From CAYYNP01 sp964472545 (GTDB lineage Bacteria > Planctomycetota > Planctomycetia > Pirellulales > Thermoguttaceae), in assembly GCA_964472545.1 (NCBI GenBank), contig CAYYNP010000184.1:1-20419 (forward strand): DNA of 20,419 nucleotides. The letters are read 5' to 3'. The position numbers and the translations under genes are program-made. Below the pieces are notes generated by a model, which saw only the letters and a program-made list of their open reading frames with translations, was not told where the DNA came from and made no database searches. Below, piece by piece: positions 14,001-20,419 of this stretch (position 1 is the first letter of the stretch; each line of letters begins with the position of its first letter).

Positions 14001-15649
14001 TAGCAGCGATGGTGCCCCCACGCCTTCTGGGGAGGGATCGTCGTGGTGATCTTACCGGTATGCAGGTCGCGGCCCTGTGTAAAGCCGGGGTCGACCCCCC
14101 GGCGCAGGTTGCCGATCCAGACGACACCGTCGATCACGAAGACGTCGCCCGGCGTGTTGTAGTTCTCGGAGTACGCCGCGCGCCAGAGTTCCTTGCTGTC
14201 ATCGAGAGAGAGGGCTACCAGTTGGGCGTCTTGATGCAGCTCCTTCATCCCGCTGTTCATGAGCCACTTGCTGCCCTGGGACGGCGGCGAGTCGTCTGCG
14301 CTGTCGTTTTCGGCGCGGTCGAGAGAAAGCACAACGCCGTCGTGGATGACCAAAGTTGGTGTCGACCAGGAGTACCGGCTTCTGGCCACGGCCCGCTTGC
14401 GCCGCCACAACTCCTTGCCTTCGACGGCATTCAGGCAGACGACATGCGAGACGGTCTGTAGACAGACCCCGCCGTCGTTGACCGCCATGGTCGTGGGCAT
14501 GATTTCGCCGGGCGCCTTGAATTCGCTCTTCCAGAGCAACTTGCCCGAACCGGTTTCTGTGGCGACCACCTGCTGAGTTCCGTACATGGGGAATGCTCCC
14601 CGCGACAAGCGCTGCCAGATCACCAGCTCTGGGGACGTTTGCAGGAACTCCCGGTTGATCCGGTCTCTTCGCTCGTTGTGTTGTGCCGTTGTCATGTCGT
14701 CGGCGAGCACGTAGAGGACGTCATCTTCCAGAAGCAGCTCTCGCGCGCCGCCGGTTCCGGCCAGGGTGGCCAGCCGGTTTCCCGTCGCGGCGTCAAGAAC
14801 CGTAACCGGCTCACCGTAGCCGAGCGATACGAAGAGTCTTTCATCGTCGGCCACGAGACGCCGCCCGATTTCCGGCGGGCCGCTGCGAAAGCCGCGAAGA
14901 CGAGCTTCCCAGTTCGCGATGGAACGCTTCCACAACAGCACGCCGCTGAACGCGTCTCTGGCCACCAGCTTCCATCGCGACGGCAGATAGACCGAACTGA
15001 CGGGGCCCTCGTCGATGATGTAGAAGATCCGTCCGCCGGCGCTGACCATGGCGCTCATGCTGGCAAAGTGTTCGTGGCTGCGGGCGAATTCTGGCCCACA
15101 GGTCCAGCGCAGGCCGCTCGGCGGGCCGACCGTTGTGTCGCGCGACACAGCATTGTTCGAGGCGTCATAAAGATAATGGGACCACTCGTCCAGATCGGCG
15201 GGCCAAGGCTTCTTGTAGGTTTGAAGGTGGGAGGCGGGAGACCGGCAGGCAATCAGCGCGCCGCCGGGGGCCAAGACCCGGCGGATCTCGCCGTCCGACA
15301 CCTGATAACCGCTGCGTGCGACCACCAGATTCACTACGCTGTCGACGAACGGCAACTGCGCCCCATTCCATTGGGATACGGTGACGGGGCCGTAAAGTCC
15401 TTTCTCGCGCAGCAGGTTCCTCGACACGGCCACTCTTTCCGGATCGCGATCCAGGCCGTGGACCAGGTACGACTCGCTGGCCCGCAACTCCGCCAGCAGC
15501 GTCGGGTCGTCGCAGCCGACCACGACTACCAGCCCCCCTTGGACGTCCGACGCATCCAAGATCTGCCGGGCGTCCTGAGCCGTTGCCATCGAGCAGGTTA
15601 TCGCCAGAGAACCGAGTGCGAGTAGCACGTTTGTTTTCACATTGGTCAT
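11021..15649 (-). CDS. Giant exported fusion: methyltransferase-like domain + PQQ-type propeller + Cys-type sulfatase (1542 aa)
   Basis: One uninterrupted frame encodes four parts. Residues 1-25: signal peptide (LLALGSLAITCSMATA-QD). Residues 26-140: a methyltransferase-like Rossmann fold (GGLVVVVGCDDP, HGLDRDPERV, IRRVLAPGGALIA) whose glycine loop is degenerate. Residues about 150-1071: many propeller blades (FYIIDEGPVSS, TVLDAATGNRL, GKLLWKSEF, DSPPTVAGGRCLFGT, DGALVWRFRAAP), with C549, C586, C604 and C606 conserved in the paralogue at 17105. Residues 1072-1090: a charged linker. Residues 1091-1542: a complete sulfatase with metal ligands D1101/D1102 (FIAVDDLND), the CNPSR formylglycine site at C1141, and GDHGYD at D1381/H1382. 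The sulfatase resembles iduronate-2-sulfatase-like members. No in-frame start precedes the sulfatase domain within the linker, so it is made as one chain. The downstream esterase gene follows after 4 bases. Confidence 0.85.
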   Translation of the reverse strand: MTNVKTNVLLALGSLAITCSMATAQDARQILDASDVQGGLVVVVGCDDPTLLAELRASESYLVHGLDRDPERVAVSRNLLREKGLYGPVTVSQWNGAQLPFVDSVVNLVVARSGYQVSDGEIRRVLAPGGALIACRSPASHLQTYKKPWPADLDEWSHYLYDASNNAVSRDTTVGPPSGLRWTCGPEFARSHEHFASMSAMVSAGGRIFYIIDEGPVSSVYLPSRWKLVARDAFSGVLLWKRSIANWEARLRGFRSGPPEIGRRLVADDERLFVSLGYGEPVTVLDAATGNRLATLAGTGGARELLLEDDVLYVLADDMTTAQHNERRDRINREFLQTSPELVIWQRLSRGAFPMYGTQQVVATETGSGKLLWKSEFKAPGEIMPTTMAVNDGGVCLQTVSHVVCLNAVEGKELWRRKRAVARSRYSWSTPTLVIHDGVVLSLDRAENDSADDSPPSQGSKWLMNSGMKELHQDAQLVALSLDDSKELWRAAYSENYNTPGDVFVIDGVVWIGNLRRGVDPGFTQGRDLHTGKITTTIPPQKAWGHHRCYRNKATVNWLMVGRGGIQFIDPGDGTVRGNSWVRGTCQYGVMPANGLVYAPQHSCACQPEELLTGLNALSPQSSAGEGPPPLEKGPAYRATLGVDAHAPARSLQRGHDWPTYRGDVRRSGYQDLNPPVKPGVVWTARLTSPITAPVVADGLVFVVETDRHTLHALSAAEGESVWTFIADGRIDSPPTVAGGRCLFGTRSGFVYCLRASDGALVWRFRAAPQDRRLFAYEQLESAWPVHGSVLVDDRLTPGVQTAYFAAGRSARIDGGIRLYALRVQTGELLHQADVSVPGGRGANVIRQSVLPDILSIQQNAVWMRGLGVDKNLVPVEDVPHLFAPRGLLDDTWWHRTYWLYGTAVGGGYSHWPAAGNAVPAGRLLVFDGGESIYGYGRMTYRLGDGHVRPQATNDYKLFAEVLTPKPRIREDARGETRQVAQRREIRWATHLPFVAQSIVLTPDALLVAGGTSLPDAAQRDSPGILRIASRQDGAKREDCPLPAAPVLDGMALTDSGVFVSMTNGSVACLRSSEKTAERSKAEKPSLHERKQPNVLFIAVDDLNDWVGCLGGHPQAKTPNIDRLAQQGVLFERAYCAAPLCNPSRTSTMTGLRPSTTGIYGNLGWFRDIPKYEAWETIPQSFRKHGYIAWAGGKIYHQSHGKFSDPIAWDRQYSTQMGTPPPPEANRYRHGMRELFSNKILARLVDWEPIEQPAEQTDDWQTAEKAAQFLRQEHDKPFFLACGIYHPHLPWYVPQKYFDMYPLESVELPVRKDDDLDDVPPVGLRMVGEAFQIIKRQGRWREAVQGRLASGSFADACVGRVLGALEKSEHRDNTIVVLWGDHGYDIGEKKFAKSALWEQTSRTPLIICAPGVSKSGGRCRRPVSLVDLYPTLIELCGLPVRNDLDGRSLAPLVRNPEAAWPYPAIITHSPWWHGPNHAIRSQRYHYIRYSDGGEELYDMSNDPHQWKNLAGAPENSKIKDDLVKWLPKVNAKHFRPETLKNR

Positions 15650-15852
15650 GTCTAGAATCTGCGGTATCGTCTACCGATTCCTTATTCCGTGAGCTTGTTG
15701 TCCGCTTGAACGCGCAAATGGGCTTGTTCTTGTGGAGATTTCGTTGACGATGATCGGCCGGCCACGTGCGCTGGAGACGGCTTCGCGCGGGCACCTCGGG
15801 TATGGCACCCCGTCGACAGTCATCCCGGCACCAAAACCGTCGCTCCTCTTGA

Positions 15853-16791
15853 TTACACGGCCATGTTCTCCGTAATCGTGCGGATCATCTGCCGAATGGC
15901 CATCAGCGGATCGGCGGGGTAGTATCCCGGGGCCCAAAGTTCGACCGAATAGACGCCCTGGAAACCGCCCTGCTCGGCCAGTCGTACACACGCGCCGACG
16001 TCGTACGTCTGGTGGCGATAGTCGGCGTCGAAGACCATGCCTTTGGCAGAGATCAAGTGGGCCGTGGGGACCAGCTTGCCGAGGAATTCGGCCCGCTGCT
16101 GTGGCGTCAGGTTGGTCGGCATGTTGCCGAAGTCGGGCAGGCTGCGGCAGAAGGGGTCGTCGACGGCCCGGATGATGGCCGCGATGTTGCTCGGGTCGCT
16201 GCTGTAGCCGCCGTGGTTCTCGATGAGGATCTTCACGCCGATCTTCCGCCCGTGCTTGGCAAGCTGGGCGAAGGAGCCGGCCGTTACGTCGACGTTAAAC
16301 GGCACCGTCCGCGATCCGCCCGTATTGGCCCTCAGCGACGTGGCTCCGCAGGCGGCCGCCCGGTCCATCCACTCTTTGGTGAATTGCACGCTCTGCTTTC
16401 GCGCCGCGGCGTCCGGGTTCGAGAGGTTGTAGCCGGGTTCATCGAACTGAAGGTTAATCACGCGCGAGTCGGCGTCGGCCGCGGCGGCTTTTACCCGACG
16501 GCAATAGTCCAACGAGTGGTCCGGAAAGTGCCGGCTCCAGAGTTCGACGTTGTGTACGCCCAGCTTCTCGGCGAACAGCTTCGGCACCAGCGGCGGCGTA
16601 AGGTCGTTTGGCGTGGGCGTCTTGTCGGCCCGCGTGGCCGGGAAGCGCGGCCGAAAGCAGACCGTAGTGCATCCGATCCGCCGCATCTTCTCATCGTCGG
16701 CCGGCGTGGCATGGCTGTTGCGCCCCGTCAGTATCAATCCCGGCGCGGCCATGGCCAATCCGCTGCGCCAGATGAAGTCTCTGCGATTCAT
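15853..16791 (-). CDS. Tat-exported sugar phosphate isomerase/epimerase-like TIM-barrel protein (312 aa)
   Basis: The start at the ATG 16791 follows GGAG at 8-9 bases and yields a twin-arginine signal, NRRDFIWRSG, with a hydrophobic stretch GLAMAAPGLILTG and a cut site near residue 28. The frame extends further upstream but would bury this signal. The mature part is a xylose-isomerase-like barrel: NVELWSRHFPDHSLDYC (81-97), VINLQFDEPGY (111-121), TSLRANTGG (151-159), ILIENHGGYSSDP with E191 and H193 (188-200), SLPDFGN with D220, AHLISAKG with H245, and GVYSVELWAPGYYP with E284. These are the usual metal-binding positions. Members isomerise or epimerise sugars; many planctomycete ones are exported and of unknown substrate. 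It lies alone between the two giant propeller genes, divergent from the one at 17105. Confidence 0.83.
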   Translation of the reverse strand: MNRRDFIWRSGLAMAAPGLILTGRNSHATPADDEKMRRIGCTTVCFRPRFPATRADKTPTPNDLTPPLVPKLFAEKLGVHNVELWSRHFPDHSLDYCRRVKAAAADADSRVINLQFDEPGYNLSNPDAAARKQSVQFTKEWMDRAAACGATSLRANTGGSRTVPFNVDVTAGSFAQLAKHGRKIGVKILIENHGGYSSDPSNIAAIIRAVDDPFCRSLPDFGNMPTNLTPQQRAEFLGKLVPTAHLISAKGMVFDADYRHQTYDVGACVRLAEQGGFQGVYSVELWAPGYYPADPLMAIRQMIRTITENMAV

Positions 16792-17104
16792 GGCTCTCTC
16801 TCCGTGGGGATTCAAGGCGGGACGCGGCTTGCCGATCAGCGCGAGTCTAGACCGGCGATCGTGGCGTGTCAAGCAAGTACGCACGCCGGGGACGGGAGCC
16901 TCCCTCACGCGCAGCACGGCCCCGTTTGGCGATTGTGGGCGGGCTGGGATTACCGGACAGATTGGCACGCGGATTGGGAAGGAGATGTCTGTCCCCTGTG
17001 CCGCCTCTGCTTTACGCGCCGAATCCCTCCCGTTAGACTGAAGGACCGTTGCCCGCCACGACGGCGGCCATTGTGAATCGTCTACTGAGAAGCGAGTATC
17101 GACC
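16792..17104. other. Intergenic region between divergent isomerase and giant propeller genes
   Basis: The 313 bases must hold the promoters of both genes. I see no coding content, no repeat shared with other parts of the window, and no promoter I could defend. Confidence 0.45.
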
Positions 17105-20100
17105 ATGCCTTCCCGCAATCGTGCGTGGGTGTTCTATGTCCTGCCTTTGATGTTCGTCTGCCTCCAGGCGAGTGTGGCCAGCCGGTACGTCGAAGCGGCC
17201 GACGTCGTGGGCACCGACTTGGCCGAGCGCGTCCTCTTGGAGACCGGCGTCCGCGGCGGGCTGATCGTCCATCTCGGCTGTGGCGACGGGCGGCTCACGG
17301 CCGCGTTGCACGCCGGCGACGGCTATCTCGTGCACGGTCTCGACGTCGACGCCGAGCGAGTGGCCGCGGCCCGTGCGCACGTGCGGTCGCGGGGCTTGTA
17401 TGGGCCGGTGTCGATCGACCGGTTCGACGGCAAGCGGCTCCCGTATATCGACAACCTCGTCAATCTGATCGTGGCCGACGAAAACTGCGGCGTGGCGGAT
17501 GACGAAATGATGCGCGTGCTGGCGCCGCTGGGCGTGGCGTACGTGAAAACCGGCGACGCGTGGACCAAGACCGTCAAGCCGTGGCCGCCGCAGATCGACG
17601 AATGGACCCACTTCATGCACGCCGCCGACAACAACGCGGTGGCCGACGACACCGTGGTCGACTCACCGCGCCGCATGCAGTGGAACGGCGGGCCGAAGTG
17701 GACGCGGTCGCACGAGAAGATGACGAGCATGAACGCCATGGTCTCGGCCGGCGGGCGGATCTTCTACGTGATGGACGAGGGGCCCAGTAGCTCCGTGCAG
17801 TGTCCGCCGGAGTGGAAGCTTGTCGCCCGCAGTGCGTTCAACGGCGTAGTGCTCTGGCGGCGCGATATCCCGCTATGGCACACGCACCTCTGGCCGCTGA
17901 AGGCCGGGCCGGCCACGATCCCGCGGCGGTTGGTGGCCGTGGGCGAAAAGGTCTACGTGACGCTCGGGCTGACCGCTCCGGTTACGGCCTTGGACGCTGC
18001 CACCGGCAAGACCGTCGAGACCTACGCCGGCACCGAGGGCACCGAAGAGATTCTCGTTGCCGACGGCGTGTTGTATCTGCGTATCAACGAGGACTTCCAG
18101 CCGGACGTCTTCACGCCGGAGAATGAACACTGCTGGACCGAATCGGAACGGGCCATGGGCAAGATCGGCGTTTGGAAACCGAGCGACCGGCAACACGTCG
18201 CGGCGATCGAAGCCGCCAGCGGCAAGCGGCTCTGGAAGTTCAAAACGCCCGTCGCCCGGCTGACGCTCACCGTCGATGGCGACAGCGTCTACTTCCACAC
18301 GGGCAAGAGTTTGCTCTGCTTGGATCGCAAGATCGGCAAGCCACGTTGGCGGCAAGAGGACGTCGTCAAGTTCGATTCGCTCAACACGCGTTACCCGCCC
18401 ACGCTGGTCTCCTACGACGACGTGCTGCTCTATCAACACCAGCCGAACATCAGCGCCTATTCGCGAAAGACGGGCGACCTGCTCTGGAAGTCGCCGCATC
18501 CACGTTCCGGCCACGTCTCGCCCGGCGACGCGCTGGTCATCGGCGGCCTGGTCTGGTCGGCCGGCATGGGGGCCAAGGACTTCATCGGCAAGGACATCCA
18601 CACCGGCGAAGTGAAGTCGCAGTTCGCCCCGCCGAAGATGACCTGGTTCCATCCGCGATGTTACCGCTCGAAGGGCACCTCGCGATTCCTGCTGGCGTCG
18701 CGCACCGGCATCGAAGTCGTCGACATCGAAAAGGAGCAGGTCGACGTCAACCATTGGGTCCGCGGCTCTTGCCTCTACGGCATCATGCCGGCCAACGGGC
18801 TGATCACCATGGGGCCGCACCCGTGTGCGTGTTTGCTGGAGTCGAAGACGTCCGGTTTCAACGCGCTGGCCCCGGCATATGCGGAAGCGCCGCCAGACGT
18901 GGCCGACGCCGATCGCCGCGAGAAGGGGCCGGCGTTTGGCGATGCCGCGGGCGAAAACGCGAGCAACTCCGCGGCGTGGCCCATGTATCGGCATGATGCG
19001 GTACGTAGCGGCTGTACGTCAGCCGTCGTACCCACAGAGTTGAAGAGACTTTGGACGGCGGACGTCGGCGGCAAGCTTGGCAGCTTGGTATCGGCGAATG
19101 GCATCGTGGTTGCCGTCGCGCCGGACCGCCATACGGTCCACGCGTTGGACACCGATAGCGGCAAGCCGATCTGGGAGTATACCTGCGGCGGCCGCGTCGA
19201 TTCGCCGCCGACGTTGTACGGCGGCACCGTGATCTTCGGATCGCACGACGGCTCCGTGTACTGTTTGGGGACGACCAACGGCGAGCTGGTGTGGCGATTC
19301 CTGGCCGCGCCGAACGGCCGGCGGATGGTCTCTTACGGCCAGGTCGAATCGGTGTGGCCGGTGCATGGCAGCGTGCTGGTGATCGACGGGGCCGTCTACT
19401 GCGTGGCCGGGCGTAACGCGTTTCTCGACGGCGGGCTGCGGTTCTACAAGCTGCGGGCCAAAACGGGCGAGTTGCTCACGGTCACCAAGATCGACGAAAA
19501 CGATCCCGAAAGCGGCAAGAACCTCCAGCAGTTGCAGGCCGGCTGGCTGGGGCTGACCATGCCGGTGGCCAACGCCGATATCCTCAGCAGTAACGGCCGG
19601 CGGATCTTCATGCGAAGCCAGCCGTTCGACCTCGACGGCAAGCGGCTGCGAATCGCGCCCGACCTGGACGTGAAGGAGCAGGATCGCGACCCGCACTTGT
19701 TCAGCCCGGTCGGATTGCTCGACGACGCCTGGCACCATCGCAGCTACTGGGTCCACGGGACGACGGCCGAATACGGCTGGCACATGTGGTTCGAGGCGGC
19801 CAAGTACGCCCCGTCCGGCCGTATTCTGGCGTTCGATGATGAGGTGATCTACGGCTTCGCCCGCAAGCCGCAGTTTTGGGCCCAGGCCCCGACGATCGAG
19901 TATCAACTCTACAAGGCCGACCGCCGTCCGGCCGCCGACGGCCCGGCCCGTGTGGCGGCCACCGCCGACGAGCATCGCCAGTACGAATGGAACCAGACGC
20001 AATGGCTCAGCCGCGGGCGGTTGTACAAGCCCGAGCAGTTGACGGCGTTGAAGTACCATTGGATTCAACCGGACTTGCCGATTCACGTCCGTGCGATGGT

Positions 20101-20395
20101 GCTGACCGCCGACACGCTGGTCGTCGCCGGGCCGCCGGACGTGCTCGACGAAGTCGACCTTTGGCACAACCCGGACGACGCCGAGTTGAAGCGTCGGGCG
20201 GCCCGACAGACCGAGGCCTTCCGCGGCGACCACGGCGGTTCGCTCTGGGCCGTGTCGACCGCCGACGGCGGGCGCCTCAGCGAGATCAGACTTTCCTCGC
20301 CGCCGGTGTTCGACGGGATGATTGCGGCCGACGGGAAGTTGTTCGTTTCGTTGATCAGCGGGGAAGTCGTCTGTTTTGGAGACGAGCCTCGCTGA
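17105..20395 (+). CDS. Giant exported methyltransferase-like + PQQ-type propeller protein, no sulfatase (1096 aa)
   Basis: The ATG at 17105 begins MPSRNRAWVFYVLPLMFVCL, a signal peptide with cleavage around residues 25-32. The ribosome site is weak (GAGAAGCGAG upstream), and the motif-rich N terminus makes a later start unlikely. Residues 45-150 are a methyltransferase-like Rossmann domain with a good motif I, LGCGDGRL (57-64), D80 (HGLDVDAERV) and MRVLAPLGVAYVK. From about 160 to the end are propeller blades (WTHFMHAADNNAV, FYVMDEGPSSSV, LDAATGKTV, GKRLWKFKT, TGDLLWKSPH, DSPPTLYGGTVIFGS, GELVWRFLAAPNG). Cysteines C519, C556, C574 and C576 match the fusion protein at identical spacing. The protein aligns with the fusion (11021-15649) along its full length and stops just where the fusion's sulfatase linker starts. 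The function is unknown; a scaffold or quinoprotein-like role is possible. Confidence 0.85.
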   Translation: MPSRNRAWVFYVLPLMFVCLQASVASRYVEAADVVGTDLAERVLLETGVRGGLIVHLGCGDGRLTAALHAGDGYLVHGLDVDAERVAAARAHVRSRGLYGPVSIDRFDGKRLPYIDNLVNLIVADENCGVADDEMMRVLAPLGVAYVKTGDAWTKTVKPWPPQIDEWTHFMHAADNNAVADDTVVDSPRRMQWNGGPKWTRSHEKMTSMNAMVSAGGRIFYVMDEGPSSSVQCPPEWKLVARSAFNGVVLWRRDIPLWHTHLWPLKAGPATIPRRLVAVGEKVYVTLGLTAPVTALDAATGKTVETYAGTEGTEEILVADGVLYLRINEDFQPDVFTPENEHCWTESERAMGKIGVWKPSDRQHVAAIEAASGKRLWKFKTPVARLTLTVDGDSVYFHTGKSLLCLDRKIGKPRWRQEDVVKFDSLNTRYPPTLVSYDDVLLYQHQPNISAYSRKTGDLLWKSPHPRSGHVSPGDALVIGGLVWSAGMGAKDFIGKDIHTGEVKSQFAPPKMTWFHPRCYRSKGTSRFLLASRTGIEVVDIEKEQVDVNHWVRGSCLYGIMPANGLITMGPHPCACLLESKTSGFNALAPAYAEAPPDVADADRREKGPAFGDAAGENASNSAAWPMYRHDAVRSGCTSAVVPTELKRLWTADVGGKLGSLVSANGIVVAVAPDRHTVHALDTDSGKPIWEYTCGGRVDSPPTLYGGTVIFGSHDGSVYCLGTTNGELVWRFLAAPNGRRMVSYGQVESVWPVHGSVLVIDGAVYCVAGRNAFLDGGLRFYKLRAKTGELLTVTKIDENDPESGKNLQQLQAGWLGLTMPVANADILSSNGRRIFMRSQPFDLDGKRLRIAPDLDVKEQDRDPHLFSPVGLLDDAWHHRSYWVHGTTAEYGWHMWFEAAKYAPSGRILAFDDEVIYGFARKPQFWAQAPTIEYQLYKADRRPAADGPARVAATADEHRQYEWNQTQWLSRGRLYKPEQLTALKYHWIQPDLPIHVRAMVLTADTLVVAGPPDVLDEVDLWHNPDDAELKRRAARQTEAFRGDHGGSLWAVSTADGGRLSEIRLSSPPVFDGMIAADGKLFVSLISGEVVCFGDEPR

Positions 20396-20397
20396 TA

Positions 20398-20419
20398 GTA
20401 GTCGTCTCGCTCCGCGAGA
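20398..20419 (+). repeat. GTAG-headed REP-like hairpin, cut by the window end
   Basis: From the TGA stop at 20393, 27 bases are identical to 5240-5266 (the hypB stop plus the left REP unit). GTAG is at 20398-20401, with arms TCTCGC-TCC-GCGAGA. An inverted partner unit is expected beyond the window. Confidence 0.7.

Noticed and set aside
16012..17076. Plus-strand frame of 354 codons across the isomerase gene
   Set aside because: Opposite strand to a complete Tat-exported TIM-barrel protein; the composition is that of an antisense frame.
17873..18994. Minus-strand frame of 373 codons inside the giant propeller gene
   Set aside because: Antisense shadow of a well-supported coding region, with no ribosome site or domain pattern of its own.

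Overview
The window looks like chromosomal DNA of a high-GC planctomycete, probably in or near the Pirellulales. This is inferred from the content: secreted sulfatase, very large exported PQQ-type beta-propeller proteins, a Tat-exported sugar isomerase/epimerase-like protein, a LamG-type surface protein, paired short TatA proteins, and many short palindromic repeat elements between genes. No rRNA or taxonomic marker is present, so the placement is not proven.

Layout. 1-1242: a truncated family 20 glycosidase-like gene on the minus strand. 1366-3000: a repeat-rich stretch with two CTAG-bounded palindromic elements flanking a 5'-truncated sugar isomerase fragment, a frameshifted and internally deleted IS1380-like transposase remnant, and a GTAG-headed inverted REP pair. 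3007-3080: tRNA-Val(CAC). 3165-3796: two tandem tatA genes on the minus strand. 4227-5242: hypA-hypB on the plus strand. 5245-5325: a second inverted REP pair between convergent genes. 5322-6878: secreted PQQ-like propeller protein on the minus strand. 7013-7234: small two-helix membrane protein on the minus strand. 7385-8749: secreted LamG-type protein on the plus strand. 8941-9681: SAM methyltransferase on the minus strand, lying between two direct copies of a roughly 137-bp repeat. 10096-15649: a two-gene minus-strand operon of a giant fusion protein (exported methyltransferase-like domain, propeller, sulfatase) and an alpha/beta-hydrolase esterase. 15853-16791: Tat-exported sugar isomerase/epimerase-like protein on the minus strand. 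17105-20395: a plus-strand paralogue of the fusion that lacks the sulfatase.

How the genes fit together. The hexosaminidase-like enzyme, sulfatase, esterase and isomerase/epimerase-like proteins suggest breakdown of sulfated, acylated or amino-sugar polysaccharides at the cell surface or periplasm. The TatA proteins could supply the export route for the Tat-tagged isomerase. hypA/hypB supply nickel to hydrogenase or urease, neither of which is in the window.

The most unusual item is the 1542-residue protein that joins a degenerate methyltransferase-like Rossmann domain, a long propeller with a conserved four-cysteine pattern, and a complete Cys-type sulfatase behind one signal peptide. A paralogue 1.5 kb away ends where the sulfatase of the fusion begins. 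The second notable item is the set of REP-like elements, whose hairpin arms differ by compensatory changes and which sit directly at gene 3' ends.
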